DNA of 64,000 bases from Rhizobiaceae bacterium (GTDB taxonomy: Bacteria > Pseudomonadota > Alphaproteobacteria > Rhizobiales > Rhizobiaceae), in contig JANQKQ010000055.1 in the NCBI GenBank assembly GCA_028281105.1, forward strand, positions 1 through 64,000, in the 5' to 3' direction. This document shows positions 36,905-45,206 of the stretch, one piece after another. The notes below the pieces were generated by a model that did no database searches, was not told where the DNA came from, and worked only from the letters and a program-made list of their open reading frames with translations. Position 1 is the stretch's first letter. Each line of letters opens with the position of its first letter. Position numbers and translations under genes: made by a program.

Positions 36905-37926
36905 GATCGATCGCCAGGCGGCGGGCAGGTCGACTTTCGCATCCTCAGCTCCGGCGTGATCAGCGCCTTGCCGGTCGGCGGGGTCTCGCCGGTGAGGATC
37001 GCGACCATGGCGCGGGCGGCGAGCCGGCCCACCTCCTGTTGGCCGTTCCACACCGTGGTGAGCGCGGGCGCGGCGATCTCGGCTTCGCCGATGTCGTCAT
37101 AGCCGATGACCGAAACCTCGCGGCCCGGCTCGATGCCCAGCTCCCGCAATCCGCTCATCACCCCGATGGCCACCAGATCGTTGAAACAGACGACAGCGGT
37201 GGGCCGCATGCCGCGCCGATACATGTCGAGAATGCAGTCATAACCGGCCTTTCGCGTGGTCTGCGATCCCATCTGCAGCTGCTCGTCCGGGGCGATGCCG
37301 GCCTCGTCGAGAGCCATCAGATAGCCCGCCAGCCGGTCGCGGCCGGTGGAAGTCTCGCGCCGACCGCCGATGAACGCGATGCGCTTATGGCCAAGATCGA
37401 GCTGATGGCGGGTGGCCAAATACACCCCGTGCTTGTCATCGCCGCGATAGACCGGAGCGCCGGCGCCGTCGACCCAGCGCGCGATCAGCACCACGGGCAG
37501 GCCGGCGCGCTCGATATCGCCGATCTCGTCCGCCGTCGTCCCGATCGCCGGACAGACGATCGCGCCGTCGGCGCCGAACTGCAGCATGGTCTCGATGAAA
37601 TTGGTCTGGATCGCCAGATCGTCATGATGGTTGCACAGCAGGAAGGTCTGACGCGACAGTCCGAGCTCCTCCTCGATCGCCTTGAGGATCTCGGCGAAGA
37701 ACGGATTGATGATGTCGTGGATCAGCACGCCGACGATGCCCGAGCGCGCGGTGCGCAGGCTGGCGGCGCGGCGGTTATAGATGTAGCCCAGTTCGCGCGC
37801 GGCCTGCTTGACGGCCTGGCGCGTACCCTCGGCCACCAGCGTGCTGTCGCGCAACGCCAGCGACACGGTTGCCGTGGAAACCTTCAGATGGTCGGCGATG
37901 GTCGACAGGGTTACCTTGTTTGCCAC
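36901..37926 (-). CDS. LacI-family transcriptional regulator
   Basis: A DNA-binding repressor or activator of 341 residues. The N-terminal helix-turn-helix is VTLSTIADHLKVSTATVSLAL, followed by the hinge RRAASLRTARSG and a periplasmic-binding-protein-like ligand domain with VIGYDDIGEAEIAAPALTTV. It is divergent from the 8-oxoguanine deaminase gene across 98 bases that include the palindrome TTGACA-N6-TGTCAA (37964-37981). It therefore most probably controls that operon and itself. LacI family members usually bind sugars or purines (PurR), and a purine-like ligand would fit the neighbours, but this is inference. The ATG start begins the canonical HTH. Confidence 0.9.
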   Translation of the reverse strand: MANKVTLSTIADHLKVSTATVSLALRDSTLVAEGTRQAVKQAARELGYIYNRRAASLRTARSGIVGVLIHDIINPFFAEILKAIEEELGLSRQTFLLCNHHDDLAIQTNFIETMLQFGADGAIVCPAIGTTADEIGDIERAGLPVVLIARWVDGAGAPVYRGDDKHGVYLATRHQLDLGHKRIAFIGGRRETSTGRDRLAGYLMALDEAGIAPDEQLQMGSQTTRKAGYDCILDMYRRGMRPTAVVCFNDLVAIGVMSGLRELGIEPGREVSVIGYDDIGEAEIAAPALTTVWNGQQEVGRLAARAMVAILTGETPPTGKALITPELRMRKSTCPPPGDRS

Positions 37927-37963
37927 CCGAGCGGTCCCATGTGGTGAGCCCTTGCGTCCGAAA

Positions 37964-37981
37964 TTGACAGTTTTTTGTCAA
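37964..37981. promoter_or_regulatory. Palindromic operator candidate between LacI regulator and 8-oxoguanine deaminase
   Basis: TTGACA-GTTTTT-TGTCAA is a perfect 6-bp inverted repeat in the 98-base divergent region. It lies 38 bases from the LacI regulator start and 44 bases from the deaminase start. The arms also resemble -35 boxes pointing both ways, so a regulator bound here could block both promoters. Confidence 0.5.
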
Positions 37982-38024
37982 CTGGGCAACTTGGGCGGCC
38001 AGCGCGCGGATCAGGAGCGGTTCT

Positions 38025-39407
38025 TTGAGCGAGTCTGAAAAATCGAAACAAGGCGGAGACGGTGAGGCGACCTGGATCGCCAACCCGCTCGCCGCCCTTA
38101 CCGATGCGGCGGCCGGCGGCGTGGTGGTGCGGGACGGGCGTATCATCGAACTGGTCGGTGCCGGCCGCACGCCGCAAACGCCGGTCGAGCATACTTTCGA
38201 CGCCGGCGAGCATGTGCTGCTGCCCGGCCTGGTCAACACCCACCACCACTTCTACCAGACGCTGACCCGCGCCCACCCCGACGCCATCAACAAGGAACTG
38301 TTCGACTGGCTCAAGGCGCTGTATCCGGTGTGGGCCAAGGTAGTCGATCCTGACAGCTTCCGCCTTGCGACACGGCTGGCGCTGACCGAGCTTCTGTTAT
38401 CCGGCTGCACCACGTCGTCCGATCACCAATACCTGTTCCCCGACGGGCTGGAGGATGCGCTCGACATTCAGGCGGAAGAGGCGATGAGCCTGGGCATGCG
38501 CATGACGCTCAACCGCGGCTCGATGGATCTGTCGGTCAAGGACGGCGGTCTGCCGCCGGACAGTGTGGTCCAGGACAGCGATGCAATCCTGGCCGATTGC
38601 GAGCGGGTGATCGCCCGCTACCACGACGCGGACGACGGCGCGATGCTGCAGGTGGCCCTGGCGCCGTGCTCGCCGTTCTCGGTCACCACCGCGCTGATGA
38701 AGGACAGCGCCGCCCTCGCCGCGCGACACGGCTGCCGGCTCCACACCCATCTGGGCGAGACTCACGACGAGGACGCCTATTGCGTGGAGAAGTTCGGCTG
38801 CCGGCCGGTCGACTATCTCGAGCAAAACGGCTGGCTCGGCGACAGCACCTGGCTCGCCCATGGCATCCATTTCGACGACGGCGAGATCGCGCGACTGGGC
38901 GGCCACGGCGTCGGGGTGTGCCATTGCCCCACGTCGAACATGGTGCTCGCTTCCGGCCAGTGCCGCACCCGCGAACTGGAGGCCGCCGGCGCGCCGGTTG
39001 GCCTCGGCGTCGACGGATCGGCATCGAACGACAATTCCAACCTGATGGAAGGCGTGCGCCACGCGCTGATGATCAACCGGCTCACCTATGGCGCGGCCTC
39101 GATCACCCACTTCGATGCGCTACGCTGGGCGACCGAGGGCTCGGCGCGTTGCCTGGGGCGCTCCGACATCGGCCGCCTCGCCGTCGGCGCGCAGGCCGAC
39201 CTGGCGCTCTACAAGCTCGACGAGTTGCGCTTCTCCGGCGCCGGCGACCCGCTGGCCGCCCTGGTGCTGTGCGGCGCCCACCGCGCCGACCGGGTGATGA
39301 TCGCCGGCGCCTGGAAGGTGATCGACAGCGAGCCGGTCGATATCGACATCGCGCGCCTGCGCGCCGAACATCACGCCGCCGCCCGGGCGATGGCGCACGC
39401 GCTGTGA
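38025..39407 (+). CDS. 8-oxoguanine deaminase (amidohydrolase superfamily)
   Basis: A metal-dependent deaminase that converts 8-oxoguanine to urate and ammonia, removing an oxidised base. Its 460 residues fit the family closely throughout: LPGLVNTHHHFYQTLTRA (His73 and His75 metal ligands), LLLSGCTTSSDHQYLFP, ALAPCSPFSVT, HTHLGETHDE (about 240), WLAHGIHF (His279), HCPTSNMVLASG and GLGVDGSASND (Asp330). The start is TTG 38025 with AGGAG 7 bases upstream. Its last codons overlap the GTG of the next gene. It is divergent from a LacI-type regulator, so expression is probably induced by a ligand. Atrazine- or guanine-deaminase-like activity is the main alternative, but the sequence is nearer to the 8-oxoguanine enzyme. 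Confidence 0.9.
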   Translation: MSESEKSKQGGDGEATWIANPLAALTDAAAGGVVVRDGRIIELVGAGRTPQTPVEHTFDAGEHVLLPGLVNTHHHFYQTLTRAHPDAINKELFDWLKALYPVWAKVVDPDSFRLATRLALTELLLSGCTTSSDHQYLFPDGLEDALDIQAEEAMSLGMRMTLNRGSMDLSVKDGGLPPDSVVQDSDAILADCERVIARYHDADDGAMLQVALAPCSPFSVTTALMKDSAALAARHGCRLHTHLGETHDEDAYCVEKFGCRPVDYLEQNGWLGDSTWLAHGIHFDDGEIARLGGHGVGVCHCPTSNMVLASGQCRTRELEAAGAPVGLGVDGSASNDNSNLMEGVRHALMINRLTYGAASITHFDALRWATEGSARCLGRSDIGRLAVGAQADLALYKLDELRFSGAGDPLAALVLCGAHRADRVMIAGAWKVIDSEPVDIDIARLRAEHHAAARAMAHAL

Positions 39408-40210
39408 ACGACCAAACAAAGCTGCCGCTGGCCGAGTGGCGGGCTATGGACGAGGCTGACATAGCCGCCGCCGACACCGGCGAGTGGATCGCCATCGTGC
39501 CCCTGGGCGCCACCGAACAGCATGGCGCTCATCTCCCGCTGGAAACCGACTCGATCATCGCAACCGAACTCGCCGGTCGGCTGGTACAACGCGTGCGCGC
39601 CGAAATTCCCGCCACCGTGCTTCCCACCGAAACTGTCGGCTACTCGCCCGAACATCTGGATTACGCCGGCACGGTTTCGCTAGGCTGGGACGAAGCGATC
39701 AAGCGCTGGATCGGCATTGGCGAACGGCTGGCTGATCTCGGCTTGCGCAAGCTGGTGTGGCTCAACGCGCATGGCGGCAATTCGCCCTTGATGGCGATCG
39801 TCGCCACCGAGCTGCGGGTGCGCCGGGTCATGCTGGCGGTGACCACAAGCTGGACCCGGTTCGCCCCGCCGCAAACGCTCATCGGCGAAGACGAGCGCGC
39901 ATTCGGCATTCATGGCGGAGACTTGGAGACCTCGGTCATGCTGGCGCTGCGACCCGACCTGGTCGACATGAGCCGCGCCCGCAACGAACCCAGCGCCCAG
40001 CGCGACTTCGCCAGCCGCTTCACCCACCTGCGCGCCTACGGCCCGCACGGCTTCGGCTGGAAGATGGCCGACCTCAACCCGGCCGGCGTGACGGGCAACG
40101 CCGTCGCCGCCACGGCCGACAAGGGCGAAGCGATCCTCGCCCACACGCTCGACCGCCTGGCGGAACTCATCGCCGACGTGCACCGGTTCGACCTGAAGGG
40201 CCTGCGCTAG
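39404..40210 (+). CDS. Creatininase-family amidohydrolase
   Basis: A protein of 268 residues of the creatininase/ArfB superfamily, which are binuclear-metal hydrolases of cyclic or formyl amides. The opening PLGATEQHGAHLPLETD provides Glu38, His40 and Asp49, and NAHGGN (His123) and HGGDLETS (around 170-177) supply the other ligands. The NAHGGN form differs from the NGHxEN segment I recall for true creatininase, so creatinine is an unlikely substrate. The GTG at 39404 overlaps the deaminase stop by 4 bases (GTGA), giving tight coupling; an ATG at 39446 is possible. Being paired with 8-oxoguanine deaminase, it may hydrolyse another product of damaged purine. That is inference. The upstream open frame inside the deaminase gene is not coding. 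Confidence 0.85.
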   Translation: MNDQTKLPLAEWRAMDEADIAAADTGEWIAIVPLGATEQHGAHLPLETDSIIATELAGRLVQRVRAEIPATVLPTETVGYSPEHLDYAGTVSLGWDEAIKRWIGIGERLADLGLRKLVWLNAHGGNSPLMAIVATELRVRRVMLAVTTSWTRFAPPQTLIGEDERAFGIHGGDLETSVMLALRPDLVDMSRARNEPSAQRDFASRFTHLRAYGPHGFGWKMADLNPAGVTGNAVAATADKGEAILAHTLDRLAELIADVHRFDLKGLR

Positions 40211-40306
40211 CCGATCGGCTTTCGCTCGCCGGCAGCGGCGCAAATGGGGCTTCTATTGCTCGGCATGAACGGGTAAGGATAACCCCCATCGCCGCCAAGC
40301 CGGCGC

Positions 40307-40382
40307 GCCGCTTTAGCTCAGCTGGTAGAGCATCGCATTCGTAATGCGGAGGTCGTCAGTTCAAGTCTGACAAGCGGCACCA
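40307..40382 (+). tRNA. tRNA-Thr (anticodon CGT)
   Basis: The 76 bases fold into a full cloverleaf. The acceptor arm GCCGCTT pairs with AAGCGGC. There is a D-arm with AGCTCAGCTGGTAGAGC, an anticodon loop TTCGTAA with anticodon CGT, and a T-arm GTCAG-TTCAAGT-CTGAC. CCA is encoded at 40380-40382. CGT reads the Thr codon ACG. An AT-rich island and a secreted lipase-like gene follow directly. Confidence 0.95.
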
Positions 40383-40751
40383 CTTGAATGCGCTACTCCC
40401 GCCAACAGTTTGCGCCCGAGCTCGTCTTGCGGCCGATTTGCAGTTGCCGGGCCAGGCGCAGCGCGGCGAGCGGGCGCGCGCGCAATCCACCGACACAGAC
40501 TATCTCGACCCTGATGGATCACTTTCCTTCAGGTCGGTTCGCTAAGCTTGGCGTGATACGAAAACTAGATGCTCGAAACTGATCGATATTAATGAACATC
40601 GATATATATATTGAATAATGTAACTTACATAATATAATTTACATAGGTGGTTAATAATTGAGAATCGAAAATTTGTGCGAAATAATCTTGGTTATTCACC
40701 CTTTCGATTTTTCTGTGATCACCTCAAATAACAAACTGGGGGACGCAAACA
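40383..40751. other. 369-base gene-free stretch with an AT-rich half
   Basis: The first 170 bases resemble the rest of the window and hold no supported gene. From about 40556 to 40740 the sequence is strongly AT-rich, unlike anything else here, with runs such as GATATATATATTG. It contains a near-consensus promoter (40611-40638), a small palindrome and direct TTACAT repeats. The composition suggests DNA acquired from elsewhere, placed just after a tRNA gene. No repeat of the tRNA 3' end was found that would mark an attachment site. Confidence 0.6.
40611..40638 (+). promoter_or_regulatory. Near-consensus sigma-70 promoter for the lipase-like gene
   Basis: TTGAAT (40611-40616), a 16-base spacer and TATAAT (40633-40638). 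The -10 is the exact consensus, which is rare in such GC-rich DNA. Inside the spacer, ATGTAA-C-TTACAT (40618-40630) is a perfect palindrome, and TTACAT recurs at 40639-40644, just after the -10. A repressor bound there would cover the promoter. The next gene starts about 110 bases downstream. Confidence 0.55.
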
Positions 40752-42350
40752 ATGTTGGCCAATAAACTGAAATTCCTTGCATTCTCAGCGGCATTTTCAG
40801 CGGTTATGACAGCGACACCGGCGCAAACTGCCGATCTGATGCAGCCGCCTCAGGCCGTCATATCCTACTCCGACGCACTGGCGTTCTCGTACACCACTGG
40901 CCTGTCGTCGCAGACCTATTGCGCCGGGCCCCTGGTCGGCGGGGATTGTCGCGTCATCGAGGTCGTCGGCGGTGTGGACACACCCGTTCAGGCGACGACC
41001 TTGGTCACCAACCGAATCAACTACGCTCTCGACAACATCGACTTCTCCAACAACGGGAACTGGCAGCTGGCCTGGGGGCCCGTGATCCAGTGGACCCAGG
41101 GCGAACTGGTGGGCCGGTGCATTACCCATCTGCCGGTGGGCGATACCGCGGTTTATTCCGCCGCGAACACCGTCGCCGTCTATGCCAATCCCGACCGGTC
41201 GATCTACGTGATCGGCGTCGCCGGCACCAACCCGATCTCGGAAACCGGCTGGTGCGTGGAGGATTTCGACGTTGATTCATTCTCGCCCTGGCCGACCAGC
41301 GGCGGCGGTGTGATCACCAACGGCACGGCGACCGGCATCGGGCTGATCACCTCCATGGTGCAGCCGTCGACCAACACCTCCCTGTTCCAATTCCTGCAAT
41401 CGGCGGTGGGCGGGGCCAACGGCGCCATCGACGTGGTCGTCGTGGGCCATTCGCTCGGCGGCGCGCTGGCGCCGACGCTCGCGACCGCGTTGGCGGATAC
41501 CCAGAACCAATCGCTCACCATCAACTGGACGATCCCGCCGGTGACGGCGGAAGTCTGGGAGCTGAAGTACGTTGACGGCCATCTGAAATGGGTGCTGGTG
41601 CCCGAAACGATCTACACGCCGCCTCCGTTCAACCTGACCTGGCCGAAATGGAACCCGAACGGCGTCGCTAAGGTTTCCACGATCGCGTTCGCCGGTGCGA
41701 CGCCGGGTGATCAGGCGTTCGCCAACCACGTCGCAGCCACGCTGCCGGGTGGCACCCAGGTGGTCAGCCTGTGGAACGGCTACGATCTCGTTCCTCATGC
41801 CTGGAACGCGCTAGGCTCTCCCAGCACTTGGCAGCAGTATGACTCGACCAATTCCGGAATTCAGAACCTGTATCTGGGAGTGCCGCCGTTCACGCTCGCC
41901 AAGCCGCCCGACAACCCGATCTGCGTCTTTACCGGAGACATCACTGCCGAAGAACGGGCCGCCGGGATCGTCGAGGATACCAAATGTCCCGCCCGCGTGA
42001 CTCAGCCGCCGGTATCCCAATCGTCCGAGTCTAACGTTGTATGCCCCTGCAAGATGGCGTCCAACCTGGTTCTGTCGACACAGCAAGACGCCTATTCGGG
42101 TGCAACGCCGATCGGAACGCCGGATGGCAGGCGGTATGCGTTCGCACCGGCGCAACTGACCCCGCTGAGCGCAATCACCAAGGCGTCCTGCCCGGCGGCC
42201 TTTGCGATCAAGGAGGTCGATTCCGACCAGTTCCTGACCCAGGCCATCTACCAGCACATCTGCAGCTACGCCGATCAGTTTGGGCCGGCCAACCTGCTGA
42301 GCGCGCTGGGCGAGGCGACCGCCACCTTCGGGTTCAAGCCGCTCGAATAG
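40752..42350 (+). CDS. Secreted class 3 lipase-like alpha/beta-hydrolase
   Basis: A protein of 532 residues with a signal peptide (cleavage likely after the stretch ending TPAQTA, about residue 27) and a Cys-containing mature part. A nucleophile elbow VVVGHSLGGALAP holds Ser234. The later WNGYDLVPHAW with Asp345 matches the Asp region of fungal-type class 3 lipases, and His502 in YQHICSYADQFG can complete the triad. The N-terminal 150 residues and the segment after the Asp, with paired CPC cysteines, have no match that I know. The ribosome binding site GGGGGA precedes the ATG. An AT-rich promoter island lies upstream and a tRNA gene upstream of that. The substrate is unknown; an ester or lipid is inferred. 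Confidence 0.72.
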   Translation: MLANKLKFLAFSAAFSAVMTATPAQTADLMQPPQAVISYSDALAFSYTTGLSSQTYCAGPLVGGDCRVIEVVGGVDTPVQATTLVTNRINYALDNIDFSNNGNWQLAWGPVIQWTQGELVGRCITHLPVGDTAVYSAANTVAVYANPDRSIYVIGVAGTNPISETGWCVEDFDVDSFSPWPTSGGGVITNGTATGIGLITSMVQPSTNTSLFQFLQSAVGGANGAIDVVVVGHSLGGALAPTLATALADTQNQSLTINWTIPPVTAEVWELKYVDGHLKWVLVPETIYTPPPFNLTWPKWNPNGVAKVSTIAFAGATPGDQAFANHVAATLPGGTQVVSLWNGYDLVPHAWNALGSPSTWQQYDSTNSGIQNLYLGVPPFTLAKPPDNPICVFTGDITAEERAAGIVEDTKCPARVTQPPVSQSSESNVVCPCKMASNLVLSTQQDAYSGATPIGTPDGRRYAFAPAQLTPLSAITKASCPAAFAIKEVDSDQFLTQAIYQHICSYADQFGPANLLSALGEATATFGFKPLE

Positions 42351-42570
42351 GCTCCGGCTGTTGCGCAACTCCGTCGCGGTCCATCCCTATCGCCGCTCGC
42401 TCGGTAGGCGCGATAGCCGACGGTGGTTCCTCCTTGGGGGACTTTGGCGCGATGCGTTATAGCGATGGCGCATTCTGCCAGTTCGATCGACCATGGCGAT
42501 GACTATATATCGGTGAAATCGCCCAGCGCGGTTACCACTTCACACCCGTCGCAAGAGGCCATTATCACCG

Positions 42571-43647
42571 ATGACCGCACCCACCCCTGACTACGACACT
42601 TCCGCTCCCGTTCTAGTGACCGGCGCAACCGGCTTTGTCGCCGGCTGGCTGGTCAAGCGCCTGCTTGAAGAAGGGTTCACGGTTCATGCGGCGGTGCGCG
42701 ATCCCGACAATGCCGGCAAAATCGCGCATCTGACGGAACTCGAAGAGCAGGAGAAGGGCAAGCTGAAGTTCTTCAAGGCGGACCTGCTGGATGAAGGCAG
42801 CTACGCCAAGGCGATGAAGGGCTGCAGGACAGTCTTCCACACCGCCTCGCCGTTCACTTCCAACATCTCCGATCCGCAACGCGACCTGGTCGACCCGGCG
42901 TTGAAGGGGACCCGCAACGTTCTGGGCACCGCCAACAAGACCAAAAGCGTCGAGCGGGTGGTGGTCACCAGTTCGTGCGCGGCCATGTTCGGCGACAGCG
43001 CCGATATCACCAATGCGCCCGACGGCACGCTGCGCGAAGACGTCTGGAACGAAACGTCATCGCTGACCCATCAGGCTTACAACTATTCGAAGACCGTGGC
43101 CGAACGCGCGGCCTGGGAGATCGCCGAGGCCCAGGATCGCTGGCGGCTGGTGGTGATCAACCCCGCGCTGGTGCTCGGGCCAGGGCTCGCGCATGCGCAC
43201 ACGTCGGAATCGTTCAACCTGATGCGGCAGCTTGGCGACGGCACCATGAAGGCCGGCGCCCCGCCGGCCGAGATCGGCATGGTCGACGTGCGCGATGTGG
43301 CCGAGGCACATATGCGCGCCGGCTTCGTGCCGGACGCGCAGGGTCGACATATCGTGTTCACGAAGACATACAGCCTGCTGGAGCTGGCCGCGATGTTGCG
43401 CGAGAAATTCGGCGATGAGTGGCCGTTTCCCAAGCGCGCCATGCCGAAATGGCTGGTCTGGCTGGTGGGCCCGCTGGCCAACAAGGCGTTCACGCGCAAG
43501 ATGATCTCGCGCAACATGGGCCACCCCTGGCGGGCCGACAATTCCAAGTCCGTTCGTGAGCTCGGCATGGAATACGGCCCAATCCCACGGGCGGCCACCG
43601 ACATGTTCCAGCAGATGATCGACGCCGGCGTCGTGCGCCAACCCTGA
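42571..43647 (+). CDS. Extended SDR, dihydroflavonol-reductase-like NAD(P) epimerase/reductase
   Basis: A protein of 358 residues of the extended short-chain dehydrogenase/reductase group. The Rossmann motif is VTGATGFVAGW, AAVRDPD follows strand 2, and the catalytic YNYSK and NPALVLGP come next. These resemble plant-type dihydroflavonol/cinnamoyl-CoA reductases and their bacterial relatives, which reduce aldehydes or ketones with NADPH. A role cannot be set from the context. It stands alone, 220 bases after the lipase-like gene and upstream of the sugar transporter operon. The gap 42351-42570 shows no gene. Confidence 0.82.
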   Translation: MTAPTPDYDTSAPVLVTGATGFVAGWLVKRLLEEGFTVHAAVRDPDNAGKIAHLTELEEQEKGKLKFFKADLLDEGSYAKAMKGCRTVFHTASPFTSNISDPQRDLVDPALKGTRNVLGTANKTKSVERVVVTSSCAAMFGDSADITNAPDGTLREDVWNETSSLTHQAYNYSKTVAERAAWEIAEAQDRWRLVVINPALVLGPGLAHAHTSESFNLMRQLGDGTMKAGAPPAEIGMVDVRDVAEAHMRAGFVPDAQGRHIVFTKTYSLLELAAMLREKFGDEWPFPKRAMPKWLVWLVGPLANKAFTRKMISRNMGHPWRADNSKSVRELGMEYGPIPRAATDMFQQMIDAGVVRQP

Positions 43648-43736
43648 CAGCCGGCTCCGCCCGCCACTTCGCCCATCACACTGTCCGCCGCGCCCGAAAC
43701 TGCCGGGCGCGGGCACTGTCGCATGCCCCTCCCATC

Positions 43737-43784
43737 TTGACAAACTCCGCCCAACAATCTCTAGATATGATCTAGAGATTGTTG
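43737..43784 (+). promoter_or_regulatory. Promoter with 33-bp perfect palindrome before the sugar ABC operon
   Basis: TTGACA at 43737-43742 is a consensus -35. From 43752 to 43784 runs a perfect inverted repeat: CAACAATCTCTAGAT (43752-43766), centre ATG, and the exact complement (43770-43784). It covers the place where the -10 would fall, so a bound dimeric regulator should block transcription. It ends 82 bases before the start of the substrate-binding protein gene. The FadR-type regulator at 49014-49760 is the obvious candidate to bind it. Confidence 0.65.
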
Positions 43785-43866
43785 GAGTACCGGCGCCGGA
43801 ATGGTCAAAGCGCCTGTCCCGGCGCGGGCAGATGAAGTCAAACCGCGCTTCAATCGGGAGGAAACC

Positions 43867-45120
43867 ATGAGATTGAGAACCCTCACCCTGGTGGCCGCGG
43901 CCGGCCTGCTGGCCAACACGGCTGCGGCCGAGACCGTCATCGACGTATTGTCGATCAACCGCGACAGCGCCACCTGGAAGCAGCTCTATCTGGATGTGGT
44001 CGAGCAATATAATGCCGCCAACGACGGAGTGACCGTCAACCTGCAGTTCATGGAAGACGAAAGCTTCAAGCAGAAGCTGCCGACCCTGCTGCAGTCGGAC
44101 GCGGCGCCTGACCTGTTCTTTTCCTGGTCGGGCGGGGTGTTTTACGAACAAGCCGAGCAGGGATTCCTGCGGCCGATCCCGGATGCGACCATCGAGGATT
44201 GGAAAGGGGATCTGTCGGCGGGCGGTCTCGCCGCGCTCTCCTACAAGGGTAAGTTCTACGGCGCGCCCGAATCCTCGCAGAACGTGGCGATATGGTACAA
44301 TAAGGACCTGGCCGCCCAGGTCGGCGTCGATCCCAGTTCGATCAAGACTTACGACGACTTCCTCGATCAGGTCACAAAGGCCAAGGCGGCCGGCGTCACC
44401 CCGATCATCGTCGGCGGACAGGACAAGTGGCCGCTGCACTTCTACTATTCGCTGATCGCCATGCGCATCATGGGTCAGGACGGCATGGCCGCTTCGGCCG
44501 CCGGCGAGAACGGCGGTTTCGACAATGAAGACTGGGTGCGCGCGGGCGTCGAGTTCAAGCGGCTGATCGACCTGGAACCGTTCCAGGACGGCTTCATGGG
44601 CATCAAATATGACGGCGCCACCGGGCTATGGGGCGACGGCAAGGGCCTGTTCCACCTGATGGGCGACTGGGACCTGGGCGCCCAGCGCGGCGCGTCGACC
44701 AGCGGCGGGTTGTCCAACGAACAGCTGGGCGTGGTCGCCTTCCCGATGATCGACGGCGGCAGGGGCGCGATCACCGACACGCTGGGCGGCGCTTCCGGCT
44801 TCGTGGTCACCGCCAACGCGCCGGACGAGGCGATCGACTTCCTGAAAGTCTTCATGGGCGTCGATGCGCAGAAGCGCGCCGCGTCCGAGGGCATCTACAT
44901 CCCGACGGTGCCGAGCGCCGGCAGCCTGGTCGAGGATACCATCCTCAAGCAGTTCGCAGCGATCGGCGGCGCCTCCACCTATCACCAGTTGTTCCTGGAC
45001 CAATTCTACGGCTCCACTCTGGGAGGCGCCATCAACGACGTCTCCGCGCAGCTGGCCACCGGCGACATCACGCCGGAGGAAGCCGCCAAGCATCTGGAGG
45101 AGACGCGCCAGTTCCAGTGA
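43867..45120 (+). CDS. Sugar ABC transporter substrate-binding protein (CUT1)
   Basis: A periplasmic binding protein of 417 residues of the solute-binding family 1 group. A clear signal peptide precedes AAA-ETVI near residue 22. The mature protein has LPTLLQSDAAPDLFFSWSG, YNKDLAAQVGV and a C-terminal lobe with GGASGFVVTANAP, as in maltose- or oligosaccharide-binding proteins. The GGGAGGAAACC site precedes the ATG at 43867; the frame opens 66 bases earlier but lacks a signal peptide there. A perfect palindrome (43752-43784) with a -35 box precedes it, and a stem-loop (45140-45174) separates it from the permease genes. The downstream dehydratase suggests an aldose or sugar acid as cargo. Confidence 0.88.
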   Translation: MRLRTLTLVAAAGLLANTAAAETVIDVLSINRDSATWKQLYLDVVEQYNAANDGVTVNLQFMEDESFKQKLPTLLQSDAAPDLFFSWSGGVFYEQAEQGFLRPIPDATIEDWKGDLSAGGLAALSYKGKFYGAPESSQNVAIWYNKDLAAQVGVDPSSIKTYDDFLDQVTKAKAAGVTPIIVGGQDKWPLHFYYSLIAMRIMGQDGMAASAAGENGGFDNEDWVRAGVEFKRLIDLEPFQDGFMGIKYDGATGLWGDGKGLFHLMGDWDLGAQRGASTSGGLSNEQLGVVAFPMIDGGRGAITDTLGGASGFVVTANAPDEAIDFLKVFMGVDAQKRAASEGIYIPTVPSAGSLVEDTILKQFAAIGGASTYHQLFLDQFYGSTLGGAINDVSAQLATGDITPEEAAKHLEETRQFQ

Positions 45121-45139
45121 TGGTATCGTTGTAGCCGAC

Positions 45140-45174
45140 AAGTGCCGCGTCCGGCGGGACCGGGCGCGGCACTT
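45140..45174 (+). terminator. Stem-loop after the binding-protein gene
   Basis: AAGTGCCGCG (45140-45149) and CGCGGCACTT (45165-45174) form a perfect 10-bp stem around a GC-rich loop, followed by CGGTTTT. It lies 20 bases after the binding-protein stop and 33 bases before the permease start. Such hairpins partly end transcription and stabilise the binding-protein mRNA, giving more binding protein than permease. Confidence 0.6.
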
Positions 45175-45206
45175 CGGTTTTCCACCCCGGACATCGGAGC
45201 AAGGCC

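Noticed and set aside
38597-39403. Upstream extension of the creatininase-family gene inside the deaminase gene
   Set aside because: It is Arg/Gly-rich shadow text in another frame. The creatininase fold starts at the GTG that overlaps the deaminase stop.
40307-40382. Integrated element at the tRNA-Thr 3' end
   Set aside because: No integrase gene and no direct repeat of the tRNA end were seen, so an attachment-site claim is not supported.
40388-40582. 64-residue open frame after the tRNA gene
   Set aside because: It has no domain and no clear ribosome binding site, and its composition is that of random GC-rich DNA. It is left as non-coding.
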